Under the pieces are notes generated by a model. The model did not search any database and had not been told where the DNA came from. It was given only the letters and a program-made list of their open reading frames with translations. Shown one piece after another: positions 1 to 4,422 of a stretch of DNA of 5,716 bases. The DNA is from Streptosporangiaceae bacterium. GTDB taxonomy: Bacteria; Actinomycetota; Actinomycetes; Streptosporangiales; Streptosporangiaceae. The stretch covers positions 1 through 5,716 of the forward strand of contig JASHTQ010000556.1 in the NCBI GenBank assembly GCA_030040475.1, read 5' to 3'. Made by a program: the position numbers and the translations under genes. Within the stretch, counting starts at the first letter, position 1. The number at the start of each line of letters is the position of its first letter.

Positions 1-821
1 GCGTCGCCGTTTGCCTTGGCGTCGGTGTCGGACTTGGCGCGTTCGGACTTGAGGGCGGCGACGCTGGCGCGCAGGATCTCGGTCAGGTCGGCGGGCTGGG
101 TCCTGGGCTCCGGGCCGACGACGCCCGGCGGGCGCACCACGTCGTTGCCCTCGACCTTGGCCTGGACCACGGCCTCGAGCGCCTCGCGATAGGTGTCGTG
201 GTACTGGTCGGGCTCGAAGTCCTCGGTCATCGTGTCGATCAGGGACGCGGCCATCTTCAGCTCCTGCGACCGGACCTCGATGTCCTCGTCCAGGAAGGCG
301 AAGTCGGGCTTGCGCACCTCGTCGGGCCACAGCAGGGTCTCCAGCGTGAGGACGCCCTCCCTGACCCGCAGCGCGGCCAGCGCCTCGCGCTGGCGCAACG
401 CGACCTTGGCGACCGCGACCTTGCCCGACTTCTCCAGCGCGTCGCGGAACAGCACGTAGGCCCGCGCGCCGGTCGCTTCCGGCTCCAGGTAGTAGCTCTT
501 GGCCGCGTAGATCGGGTCGACCTGGGCGCTCGGCGCGAAGTGGAGGACCTCGATGCGGTGGGCTGTCACCAGCGGGAGTTCGGCCAGGTCCTCGTCGGTC
601 AGCACGACCATGTCGCCGGTGGGCAGCTCGTAGCCCTTGGCCACCTCGGAATACGGGATCTCCTCCCCGTCCAGCGTGCACACCCGGCGGAACTGGATCC
701 GGCCGCCGTCTGCCCGGTGCACCTGGCGGAACGTGATGTCCCGCTGTTCGGTCGCCGCGTACAGCTTCACCGGGATCACGACCAGGCCGAAGGAGATCGC
801 ACCGGCCCAAATGCTGCGCAT
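1..821 (-). CDS. ku: Non-homologous end-joining protein Ku (C-terminus cut off by window edge)
   Basis: Bacterial Ku forms a homodimeric ring on DNA double-strand ends and recruits the ligase LigD for non-homologous end joining. The reverse strand is open for 273 codons from an ATG at 821 and begins MRSIWAGAISFGLVVIPVKL, the characteristic Ku opening. The whole core domain is recognisable: ITFRQVH near residue 30, a VDPIYAAKSYYLEP block near 101-114, ALEKSGKVAVAKVALRQRE near 128-146, and the C-terminal core segment with PDQYHDTYREALEAVVQAK near 204-222. The last visible residues (about 255-273: LKSERAKSDTDAKANGD) begin the charged, Lys-containing tail seen in many actinobacterial Ku proteins; its end is outside the window. 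The ATG at 821 is preferred because it gives the usual MRSIW start; an in-frame GTG lies three codons upstream (830), and AGG-containing ribosome-binding sequence precedes both. No ligD is visible. The neighbour across the intergenic region is divergent, so ku has its own promoter. Confidence 0.96.
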   Translation of the reverse strand, partial: MRSIWAGAISFGLVVIPVKLYAATEQRDITFRQVHRADGGRIQFRRVCTLDGEEIPYSEVAKGYELPTGDMVVLTDEDLAELPLVTAHRIEVLHFAPSAQVDPIYAAKSYYLEPEATGARAYVLFRDALEKSGKVAVAKVALRQREALAALRVREGVLTLETLLWPDEVRKPDFAFLDEDIEVRSQELKMAASLIDTMTEDFEPDQYHDTYREALEAVVQAKVEGNDVVRPPGVVGPEPRTQPADLTEILRASVAALKSERAKSDTDAKANGD

Positions 822-866
822 GACCTTCACCTACCCCGGTTGGCCTGACGTCGATACATGCGGCGC

Positions 867-886
867 CATGTCAATGTCATGTCAAT
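867..886 (-). promoter_or_regulatory. Tandem CATGTCAAT direct repeats (two TTGACA hexamers on minus strand)
   Basis: The 9-mer CATGTCAAT occurs at 867-875 and again at 878-886, an 11-bp period that places both copies on one face of the helix. On the minus strand each gives a perfect -35-like TTGACA (885-880 and 874-869), about 50-60 bp upstream of the ku ATG. I see no good -10 hexamer at 17-18 bp from either, so this may be an activator or repressor site rather than a simple sigma-70-type promoter. Confidence 0.4.
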
Positions 887-936
887 TCTGCCGGTCGGCG
901 GGCTGGGCCGCCAGGTGGTTCCGTCCCAACCGTCTC

Positions 937-958
937 AGTTATCTCTATTATCCCATTG
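937..958 (-). promoter_or_regulatory. AT-rich patch with possible -10 (GATAAT on minus)
   Basis: This short AT-rich patch stands out in very GC-rich DNA. On the minus strand it contains GATAAT (952-947), five of six matches to the -10 consensus; on the plus strand it reads TATTAT (946-951). Neither has a convincing -35 at 17 bp. It could start a ku transcript with an untranslated leader of roughly 120 nt. Confidence 0.3.
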
Positions 959-1017
959 GTCTCGACGGGTTTCGGTGGCTGACCTCTTGAGTCACATCAG
1001 GCTCAGTGGGCGCGGGG

Positions 1018-1081
1018 CGTACGGCGTGGATGTCCCTGCCATGCCGTCCTATGTACGTGGTGGGAGCATCCACGCCTTACG
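1018..1081. repeat. Long imperfect inverted repeat (hairpin)
   Basis: The perfect 10-bp arms GGCGTGGATG (1023-1032) and CATCCACGCC (1067-1076) face each other. Beyond one mismatch (C1022/T1077) the stem continues outward for 4 bp (CGTA 1018-1021 with TACG 1078-1081). Inward, after a bulged G1066, TCCC (1033-1036) pairs with GGGA (1062-1065). This gives 18 paired positions; the loop can fold further (CCA/TGG, then CGT/ACG). There is no T-tract after it and no annotated gene ends into it, so it is not an obvious terminator. It could be a small-RNA element, a protein site or a remnant of a mobile repeat. Confidence 0.6.
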
Positions 1082-1141
1082 GGTTGGCGCTGGAGTGGAG
1101 CGAGGGGGAGAGCGGGGCTTTGGTCATGCGTCTCGGTCGTC

Positions 1142-1172
1142 GGGGGGCGGGGCGGGGTGGCGGGATGAGGGG
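1142..1172 (+). other. G-run cluster with G-quadruplex potential
   Basis: Five runs of three or more G lie within 31 bases on the plus strand: 1142-1147, 1149-1152, 1154-1157, 1162-1164 and 1169-1172, with loops of 1, 1, 4 and 4 nt. This satisfies the standard four-tract quadruplex pattern. Two more G-runs (1104-1108, 1114-1117) lie just upstream. It sits about 240 bp before the flavoprotein start. Confidence 0.5.
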
Positions 1173-1412
1173 CTGGTAGCGCTCGTGTGGCTCTAGTGGA
1201 GGCTGTTGTGCCCCTGGTTACGAGGCGTGTCCAACTGTCTAAAGCTGAGATCCGACCTGGGATGTTTCGCCCCACTCTCCCAGCGAGCGTGCCGTATTGG
1301 CTGCGATGATGGAGGCCCGGACCCAGGACGGTCGTTCCCGCCGACGGTGCCAGGCACGGGATTCATCCGGTCCAGGCCGGGCCGCAGCCCGCGTTGAGGG
1401 GGACGGTGCGAG

Positions 1413-3182
1413 ATGGGCGCTTTCGATGTGGTCGTGCTCGGTGGTGGCACCGCGGGCGGGCACGTGGCCGAGTTGGCCGCCAGGGGCGGCAGGTCGGTCG
1501 CACTCGTCGAGGCGGGCCTGATCGGCGGCGAGTCGCCCTACCTCGCCTGCCTGCCGTCGAACTCGCTGCTGCTCGCGGCCGGGCGGGGCGAGGCATGGGA
1601 AGACGCGGTCGCCCGCCGGGACGAGGTGACCGGGGGGCTCGACGACTCCGGGTCGGCGCGGCGGCTCGCCGAGGCGGGCGTGACCGTGATCCGCGGTACC
1701 GGGCGGATCGAGCGACCGGGAACCGTCGTCGTGACGCTCGCCCCGGCCGGGGATCCGATCATCGGGCCACGGGCGGACCAGGTCACGGGCGCGGACGCGG
1801 GGCAGGGCGCGGCGGGGCTGGGCGCGGGGGCGGGGACCGGCGGCGGTGGGGTGGTGTCGCTTGGGTACCGGGACTTGGTCATTGCTACCGGGTGCGAGCC
1901 GGTGGCACCGCCGATCGAGGGGCTGGCGGACATCCCGACCTGGACCACGGCGGAGGGGCTCTGCTCGCCGGACTTGCCGCGGCGGCTGATCGTGCTCGGC
2001 GGCGGGCCTGCGGGGTGCGAGCTGACCCAGATCTACGCCACGTTCGGCTCGCAGGTGACGCTGGTGGAGGCGGAGCGGGTGCTGCTGCCCGGAGAACCTG
2101 CCTTTGCCGGGGAGATGCTCGCCGCGGCGCTGCGCCGGGCCGGCGCGGAGATCTTTCTCGGGTCGCCCGCGACGAAGGCCGAACGCACGCCGGACGGGCT
2201 CACGCTCGCCCTGGAGGACGGCACCCAGATCGACGCGGACAGGCTGCTGCTTGCCTCGGGCCGGCGGCCGAGGCTGGGCGGCCTGGGGCTGGATGTGCTC
2301 GGCATCGCGGTGTCCCCGGGCTCGGCGCTGCCCACCGAGGCCACCGGCCTGGTGGCCGATGCCGGCCCGGGCGGCGGCCGGGTATGGGCGGCCGGGGACG
2401 TCACCGGGATCACCCACGCGCACGCCGGGCGCTACCAGGCCGAGGTGGTCGCGGCCAACATTCTGGGAGCGCACCGCGAGGCCGACTACCGGGCGATCCC
2501 GCGCTGCGTCTTCACCGTGCCCTCGGTGTACGCCGTCGGGCTGGTACCGGAAGCCACGGCGAGCACGGCCGACTCCGAGGACGCACCGATCGGGGGCGCC
2601 GAGGGGGCGCCAGCCGATCCGACGGCGGCGGGCCGACCGGGCCTGGTGACCGCGCGGGCGCAGCTCGGCGACACCGCCCGGGCGCGGCTAGGCCAGGAGG
2701 ACCCTGGCCGGCTCGAGCTGTATGCCGACCCCGCGCTGGGGGAGCTGGTCGGCGCGGTCGCGGTGGGGCCGGATGCCGCCTCCTGGATGGCGGAGGTTAC
2801 CCTCGCGATCAGGGCTAAGGTCCCGGTGACGATATTGGCCGACGTGGTGCATGCGTTCCCCACATACGGGGAAGCTATGGAAACAGCACTCCGCGAGCTG
2901 GCCGGGACCCCGCTTTTTGGGACACGGCCGTTTGGGGCACAGCGATCCTGGACGCCGCCGACCGGAACACCGAGCGGCCCCGGAATTGCTGATCAGGAGG
3001 TCAGGCCATTGAGCGAGATGGACATCGAGACACCCGAAGACGACGCCATCGAGCAGCGGCAGGAGCTTGTCGCGGACGAGAGCACGACAGGGACCCGGCG
3101 CGAGGTTCGCTTCGACGTTGACGAGGCGGACGCGGCCGAGCAGGAGCGCTCGATTGGCTTCGATGACGACGATTACCGCTGA
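1413..3182 (+). CDS. NAD(P)/FAD-dependent oxidoreductase, dihydrolipoyl dehydrogenase-like, with degenerate disulfide site
   Basis: This is a flavoprotein of the pyridine nucleotide-disulfide oxidoreductase superfamily. Seen directly: an N-terminal FAD fold with GGGTAG (10-15) and Glu33 ending strand 2; a second dinucleotide fold with GGGPAG (196-201) and acidic Glu219, which suggests NADH rather than NADPH; the FAD-binding AAGD (326-329); and a C-terminal dimerisation domain with HAFPTYGEA (480-488). The usual redox motif GGxCxxxxCxPSK reads GGESPYLACLPSN (38-50): the first Cys is Ser41 and Lys is Asn50, leaving only Cys46. The usual catalytic His of HxHPT is Phe482. It is therefore probably not a classical disulfide reductase; an NADH:acceptor (diaphorase or quinone-type) activity is my inference. 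Gly/Ala-rich insertions lie at about 120-147 and 381-410. At 589 residues it is over 100 longer than usual; the last 57 may be a separate protein. The ATG has GAGGGGGA (1396-1403) 9 nt upstream. Confidence 0.85.
   Translation: MGAFDVVVLGGGTAGGHVAELAARGGRSVALVEAGLIGGESPYLACLPSNSLLLAAGRGEAWEDAVARRDEVTGGLDDSGSARRLAEAGVTVIRGTGRIERPGTVVVTLAPAGDPIIGPRADQVTGADAGQGAAGLGAGAGTGGGGVVSLGYRDLVIATGCEPVAPPIEGLADIPTWTTAEGLCSPDLPRRLIVLGGGPAGCELTQIYATFGSQVTLVEAERVLLPGEPAFAGEMLAAALRRAGAEIFLGSPATKAERTPDGLTLALEDGTQIDADRLLLASGRRPRLGGLGLDVLGIAVSPGSALPTEATGLVADAGPGGGRVWAAGDVTGITHAHAGRYQAEVVAANILGAHREADYRAIPRCVFTVPSVYAVGLVPEATASTADSEDAPIGGAEGAPADPTAAGRPGLVTARAQLGDTARARLGQEDPGRLELYADPALGELVGAVAVGPDAASWMAEVTLAIRAKVPVTILADVVHAFPTYGEAMETALRELAGTPLFGTRPFGAQRSWTPPTGTPSGPGIADQEVRPLSEMDIETPEDDAIEQRQELVADESTTGTRREVRFDVDEADAAEQERSIGFDDDDYR
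2995..3000 (+). promoter_or_regulatory. Perfect internal Shine-Dalgarno AGGAGG
   Basis: AGGAGG lies inside the open frame of the flavoprotein, 8 nt before an in-frame TTG (3009). An ideal ribosome binding site at this distance decides in favour of an independent start for the downstream small acidic protein. A TGA in the -1 frame (2990-2992) sits just before it, which is what a normal gene boundary would look like. Confidence 0.65.
3009..3182 (+). CDS. Small acidic protein with duplicated DAxEQ motif (internal in-frame start)
   Basis: This 57-residue segment is in frame with the flavoprotein but looks like its own gene: it follows an ideal AGGAGG by 8 nt, starts at TTG (an in-frame ATG is at 3018), and differs sharply in composition. 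It has no domain of known function that I can name. It holds two copies of one motif, TPEDDAIEQ (residues 8-16 from the TTG) and VDEADAAEQ (37-45), and ends in the very acidic GFDDDDYR. From memory, short actinobacterial hypothetical proteins carry the same DAxEQ pair and a DEDDYR-like end, but I cannot search. It is highly charged with no hydrophobic segment, so it is probably cytosolic and possibly disordered. No stop codon separates it from the flavoprotein in this sequence, so a true fusion remains possible. Confidence 0.55.
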   Translation: MSEMDIETPEDDAIEQRQELVADESTTGTRREVRFDVDEADAAEQERSIGFDDDDYR

Positions 3183-3190
3183 CCGCGGCT

Positions 3191-3196
3191 TAGGAT
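3191..3196 (+). promoter_or_regulatory. Possible -10 element (TAGGAT) for the tetR-DUF3107 unit
   Basis: TAGGAT fits the actinobacterial TAnnnT -10 pattern and lies just after the preceding stop codon, about 50 bp upstream of the TetR start. No recognisable -35 is present at 17-18 bp, so confidence is low. Confidence 0.3.
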
Positions 3197-3247
3197 GGGG
3201 GACGAGCACGGCGAGGTAGCCGCGCGCGAACACCCGGAGACCAGACT

Positions 3248-3871
3248 TTGACAGCGACGTCCGACGCACGGCCGCGCAGCAACCGGCTGCCGCGGCACGA
3301 ACGGCGGCGGCAGCTGCTCGACGCGGCCCTCGAGGTGTTCGTGTCGCAGGGATACCACGCCGCGGCCATGGACGAGATCGCCGAGCGCGCGGGCGTCAGC
3401 AAGCCCGTGCTCTACCAGCATTTCCCCGGCAAGCTCGAGCTGTACCTGGCCCTGCTTGACGAGAGCGTGGACACCCTGGTGGAGACCGTGCGCGACGCGC
3501 TGCGTTCGACCACCGACAACAGGCAGCGGGTAGCGGCCACGTTCGGCGCCTACTTCGAGTTCGTCGGCGGCGAGGGCCAGGCCTTTCGGCTGGTGTTCGA
3601 GTCGGACCTGTCGAACGAGGCGGCCGTGCGGGCCAGGCTGGACCGGGTCCAGCGGGAGTGCGCCGCCATGATCAGCCAGATGGTCAGGGAAGACGCCGGG
3701 CTCTCCGTCGAGGAGGCGCACCTGCTCAGCGTCGGGCTGGTCGGCATGGCCCAGGTCACGGCCAGGTACTGGCTGCGGACCAGGGACCACATCCCGCGTG
3801 AGGCGGCGGAGCAGCTGGTGGCCAGGCTGGCCTGGCGCGGAATCAGCGGCTGGCCCCGCAGCGAGCATTAA
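3248..3871 (+). CDS. TetR/AcrR-family transcriptional regulator
   Basis: This 207-residue cytosolic DNA-binding repressor is of normal TetR length. The N-terminal helix-turn-helix domain spans about residues 16-62, starting RHERRRQLLDAALEVF, then DEIAERAGVSK and the recognition-helix hallmark VLYQHFPGKLELY (54-66). The remaining residues, about 65-205, are the all-helical ligand-binding and dimer domain; its ligand cannot be read from the sequence. A TTG start is chosen because GGAGA (3236-3240) lies 7 nt upstream and no earlier ATG/GTG fits. It ends with TAA 14 nt before the DUF3107 gene, so the two are probably co-transcribed. The order TetR, DUF3107, RhlE-type helicase matches, from memory, the Rv3208 neighbourhood in M. 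tuberculosis, which suggests an old conserved locus. I saw no clear palindromic operator in the 65-nt upstream gap. Confidence 0.92.
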   Translation: MTATSDARPRSNRLPRHERRRQLLDAALEVFVSQGYHAAAMDEIAERAGVSKPVLYQHFPGKLELYLALLDESVDTLVETVRDALRSTTDNRQRVAATFGAYFEFVGGEGQAFRLVFESDLSNEAAVRARLDRVQRECAAMISQMVREDAGLSVEEAHLLSVGLVGMAQVTARYWLRTRDHIPREAAEQLVARLAWRGISGWPRSEH

Positions 3872-3885
3872 GGGGGCACTACCTG

Positions 3886-4125
3886 ATGGAAGTCAAGATC
3901 GGAATCCAGTCGGTTCCGCGTGAGCTTGTCGTGGAGACCGACACCCCCGCGGAGGAGATAGAGCGGGACCTTTCCGCGGCGCTGGCCTCCGGCGCGAGGG
4001 AACACTCCGTTTTCGCGCTCTCGGTCAGCAAGGGCGGCAAGATCCTGGTGCCCGCCGACAAGATCGCCTACGTGGAATTCGGCGCGCCCGAGGCCCGCAG
4101 GGTCGGATTCGGCAATATCGTCTGA
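3886..4125 (+). CDS. DUF3107 family protein (TB9.4-like)
   Basis: This 79-residue protein opens MEVKIGIQSVPRELVVETD and contains KILVPADKIAYVEFG (about 53-67) followed by RRVGFG near the end. That is the pattern of the short actinobacterial DUF3107 family, which I recall includes M. tuberculosis Rv3208A (TB9.4). The length is typical and the protein appears complete. Its biochemical role is unknown; the sequence shows no signal peptide, membrane segment or cysteine motif, so it is probably a small soluble alpha/beta protein. The ATG has AGGGGG (3871-3876) 9 nt upstream, overlapping the last base of the TetR stop codon. Its tight spacing to tetR suggests one operon. Residues 22-36 (AEEIERDLSAALASG) look like an amphipathic helix. 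Confidence 0.92.
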   Translation: MEVKIGIQSVPRELVVETDTPAEEIERDLSAALASGAREHSVFALSVSKGGKILVPADKIAYVEFGAPEARRVGFGNIV

Positions 4126-4133
4126 GCCCCGGC

Positions 4134-4159
4134 GCGGGTGCACGAGCTACCGGACCCGC
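4134..4159 (+). terminator. Weak hairpin after the DUF3107 gene
   Basis: GCGGGT (4134-4139) can pair with ACCCGC (4154-4159) around a 14-nt loop, starting 9 nt after the stop codon. There is no T-tract, the stem is only 6 bp, and a candidate promoter follows at once. It may act as a weak terminator of the tetR-DUF3107 unit, or the helicase may be read through from it. Confidence 0.3.
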
Positions 4160-4165
4160 TCCTGG

Positions 4166-4201
4166 TACACTTGATATGACTGATTAATGGAATGACATAA
4201 C
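4166..4201 (+). promoter_or_regulatory. Candidate promoter region for the helicase
   Basis: This is the most AT-rich stretch in the right half of the window, in otherwise GC-rich DNA. TACACT (4166-4171) fits the TAnnnT -10 pattern. Alternatively TTGATA (4171-4176) could serve as a -35, with CATAAC (4196-4201) as a poor -10 at 19 bp. Either would start transcription between about 4178 and 4208 and give a helicase leader of over 200 nt. Confidence 0.4.
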
Positions 4202-4219
4202 CGAGGGTCGTGTTTAAGC

Positions 4220-4398
4220 AGTCAGCTGCACTTGCGTGCTGGGCCGCGGGCTCCGCGCACCTGGGGGGTCTACGGGATGAACCGTGGTCACCGGCGGATG
4301 CTGAGCAAAAGCTCCTCCGCCAGGTGTCGGCCGGTTCGCGGTGGGCAGCTGACTTAGGACACGACGGGCCAGGTCTCCGGAACAGGGCGGAGAGGGCC
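4220..4398 (+). ncRNA. Candidate structured 5' leader RNA of the helicase gene
   Basis: A 10-bp perfect long-range pair, AGTCAGCTGC (4220-4229) with GCAGCTGACT (4345-4354), encloses a 115-nt domain with local hairpins. These are TGCGTG (4233-4238) with CGCGCA (4254-4259), one G-U pair; TACGG (4271-4275) with CCGTG (4282-4286), flanked by GGT/ACC; and CACCGGCGGA (4289-4298) with TCCGCC-A-GGTG (4316-4326), capped by GAGC-AAAA-GCTC (4303-4314). CACCTGG (4258-4264) can instead pair with CCAGGTG (4320-4326), an alternative that would break the third hairpin. A last hairpin, CTCCG (4375-4379) with CGGAG (4388-4392), flanked by GGCC/GGCC, ends 6 nt before the ribosome binding site. I match it to no known riboswitch class. 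Autoregulation by leader RNA is known for some RNA helicase genes; applying that here is inference. Confidence 0.45.
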
Positions 4399-4401
4399 AC
4401 G

Positions 4402-4422
4402 ATGAAGGACGGAAACCCCTGA
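4402..4422 (+). CDS. Possible six-codon leader minigene overlapping the helicase start
   Basis: An ATG at 4402, preceded by GAGGG (4392-4396) at 5 nt, opens the frame MKDGNP and stops at TGA 4420-4422. That stop overlaps the presumed helicase start CTG (4419-4421) in the arrangement CTGA, as in translationally coupled genes. It could feed ribosomes to a weak start. Equally, one extra C in the C4 run (4416-4419) would put this ATG in frame with the helicase and make it the true start. Confidence 0.3.
   Translation: MKDGNP
4405..4409 (+). promoter_or_regulatory. Ribosome binding site AAGGA that points to a CTG start
   Basis: AAGGA lies 9 nt before CTG 4419 in the helicase frame. The next in-frame accepted start, GTG 4455, has only GAGGG (4449-4453) one base before it, too close to work well. 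This favours initiation at CTG, a rare start codon. Confidence 0.5.

Larger units (their letters stand above)
822..1412. other. Divergent intergenic region between ku and the flavoprotein gene
   Basis: About 590 bp lie between the ku start and the ATG at 1413. Open frames here are short, lack the G/C-biased third positions of the neighbours and resemble no family I know, so I call no gene. The region must hold the ku promoter (minus) and the flavoprotein promoter (plus). Visible structure includes tandem TTGACA repeats (867-886), an AT-rich patch (937-958), a long hairpin (1018-1081), a G-run cluster (1142-1172), a CTGGGA/TCCCAG inverted repeat (1257-1262 and 1278-1283) and a compact 11-bp palindrome GTGCCAGGCAC (1347-1357) about 55 bp before the flavoprotein start. 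I could not assign a confident -35/-10 pair for the plus-strand gene. Confidence 0.7.

Noticed and set aside
198..848. Long plus-strand open frame of 216 codons
   Set aside because: It is antisense to ku. The minus strand has an unmistakable Ku protein with natural codon bias, and the plus-strand translation resembles no family.
858..1196. Open frame of 112 codons in the ku/flavoprotein gap
   Set aside because: Codon third positions are not biased as in neighbouring genes, the frame runs through the hairpin and the G-run cluster, and there is no good ribosome binding site or recognisable domain.
1003..1275. Minus-strand open frame in the same gap
   Set aside because: The translation is Pro/Arg/Thr/His-rich, typical of a shadow frame in GC-rich DNA, with no family resemblance.
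822..1412. tRNA, CRISPR array or insertion sequence in the intergenic region
   Set aside because: I found no cloverleaf with a T-loop consensus, no regularly spaced repeats beyond two copies of a 9-mer, and no transposase remnant. The hairpin alone does not support a mobile element.
1239..2474. 411-codon minus-strand open frame
   Set aside because: It is antisense to the flavoprotein; the Arg/Pro/Gly-rich translation is typical of a shadow. The plus strand has clear FAD- and NAD-binding motifs.
4134..4159. Strong intrinsic terminator after the DUF3107 gene
   Set aside because: The stem is only 6 bp with a 14-nt loop and no T-tract, so it is kept only as a weak, low-confidence feature.
4210..4422. 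70-codon plus-strand frame through the helicase leader (GTG 4210)
   Set aside because: GAGGG is only 2 nt from the GTG, codon bias is poor, and the stretch is better explained as structured leader RNA. Only its last six codons, from ATG 4402, have a plausible ribosome binding site.
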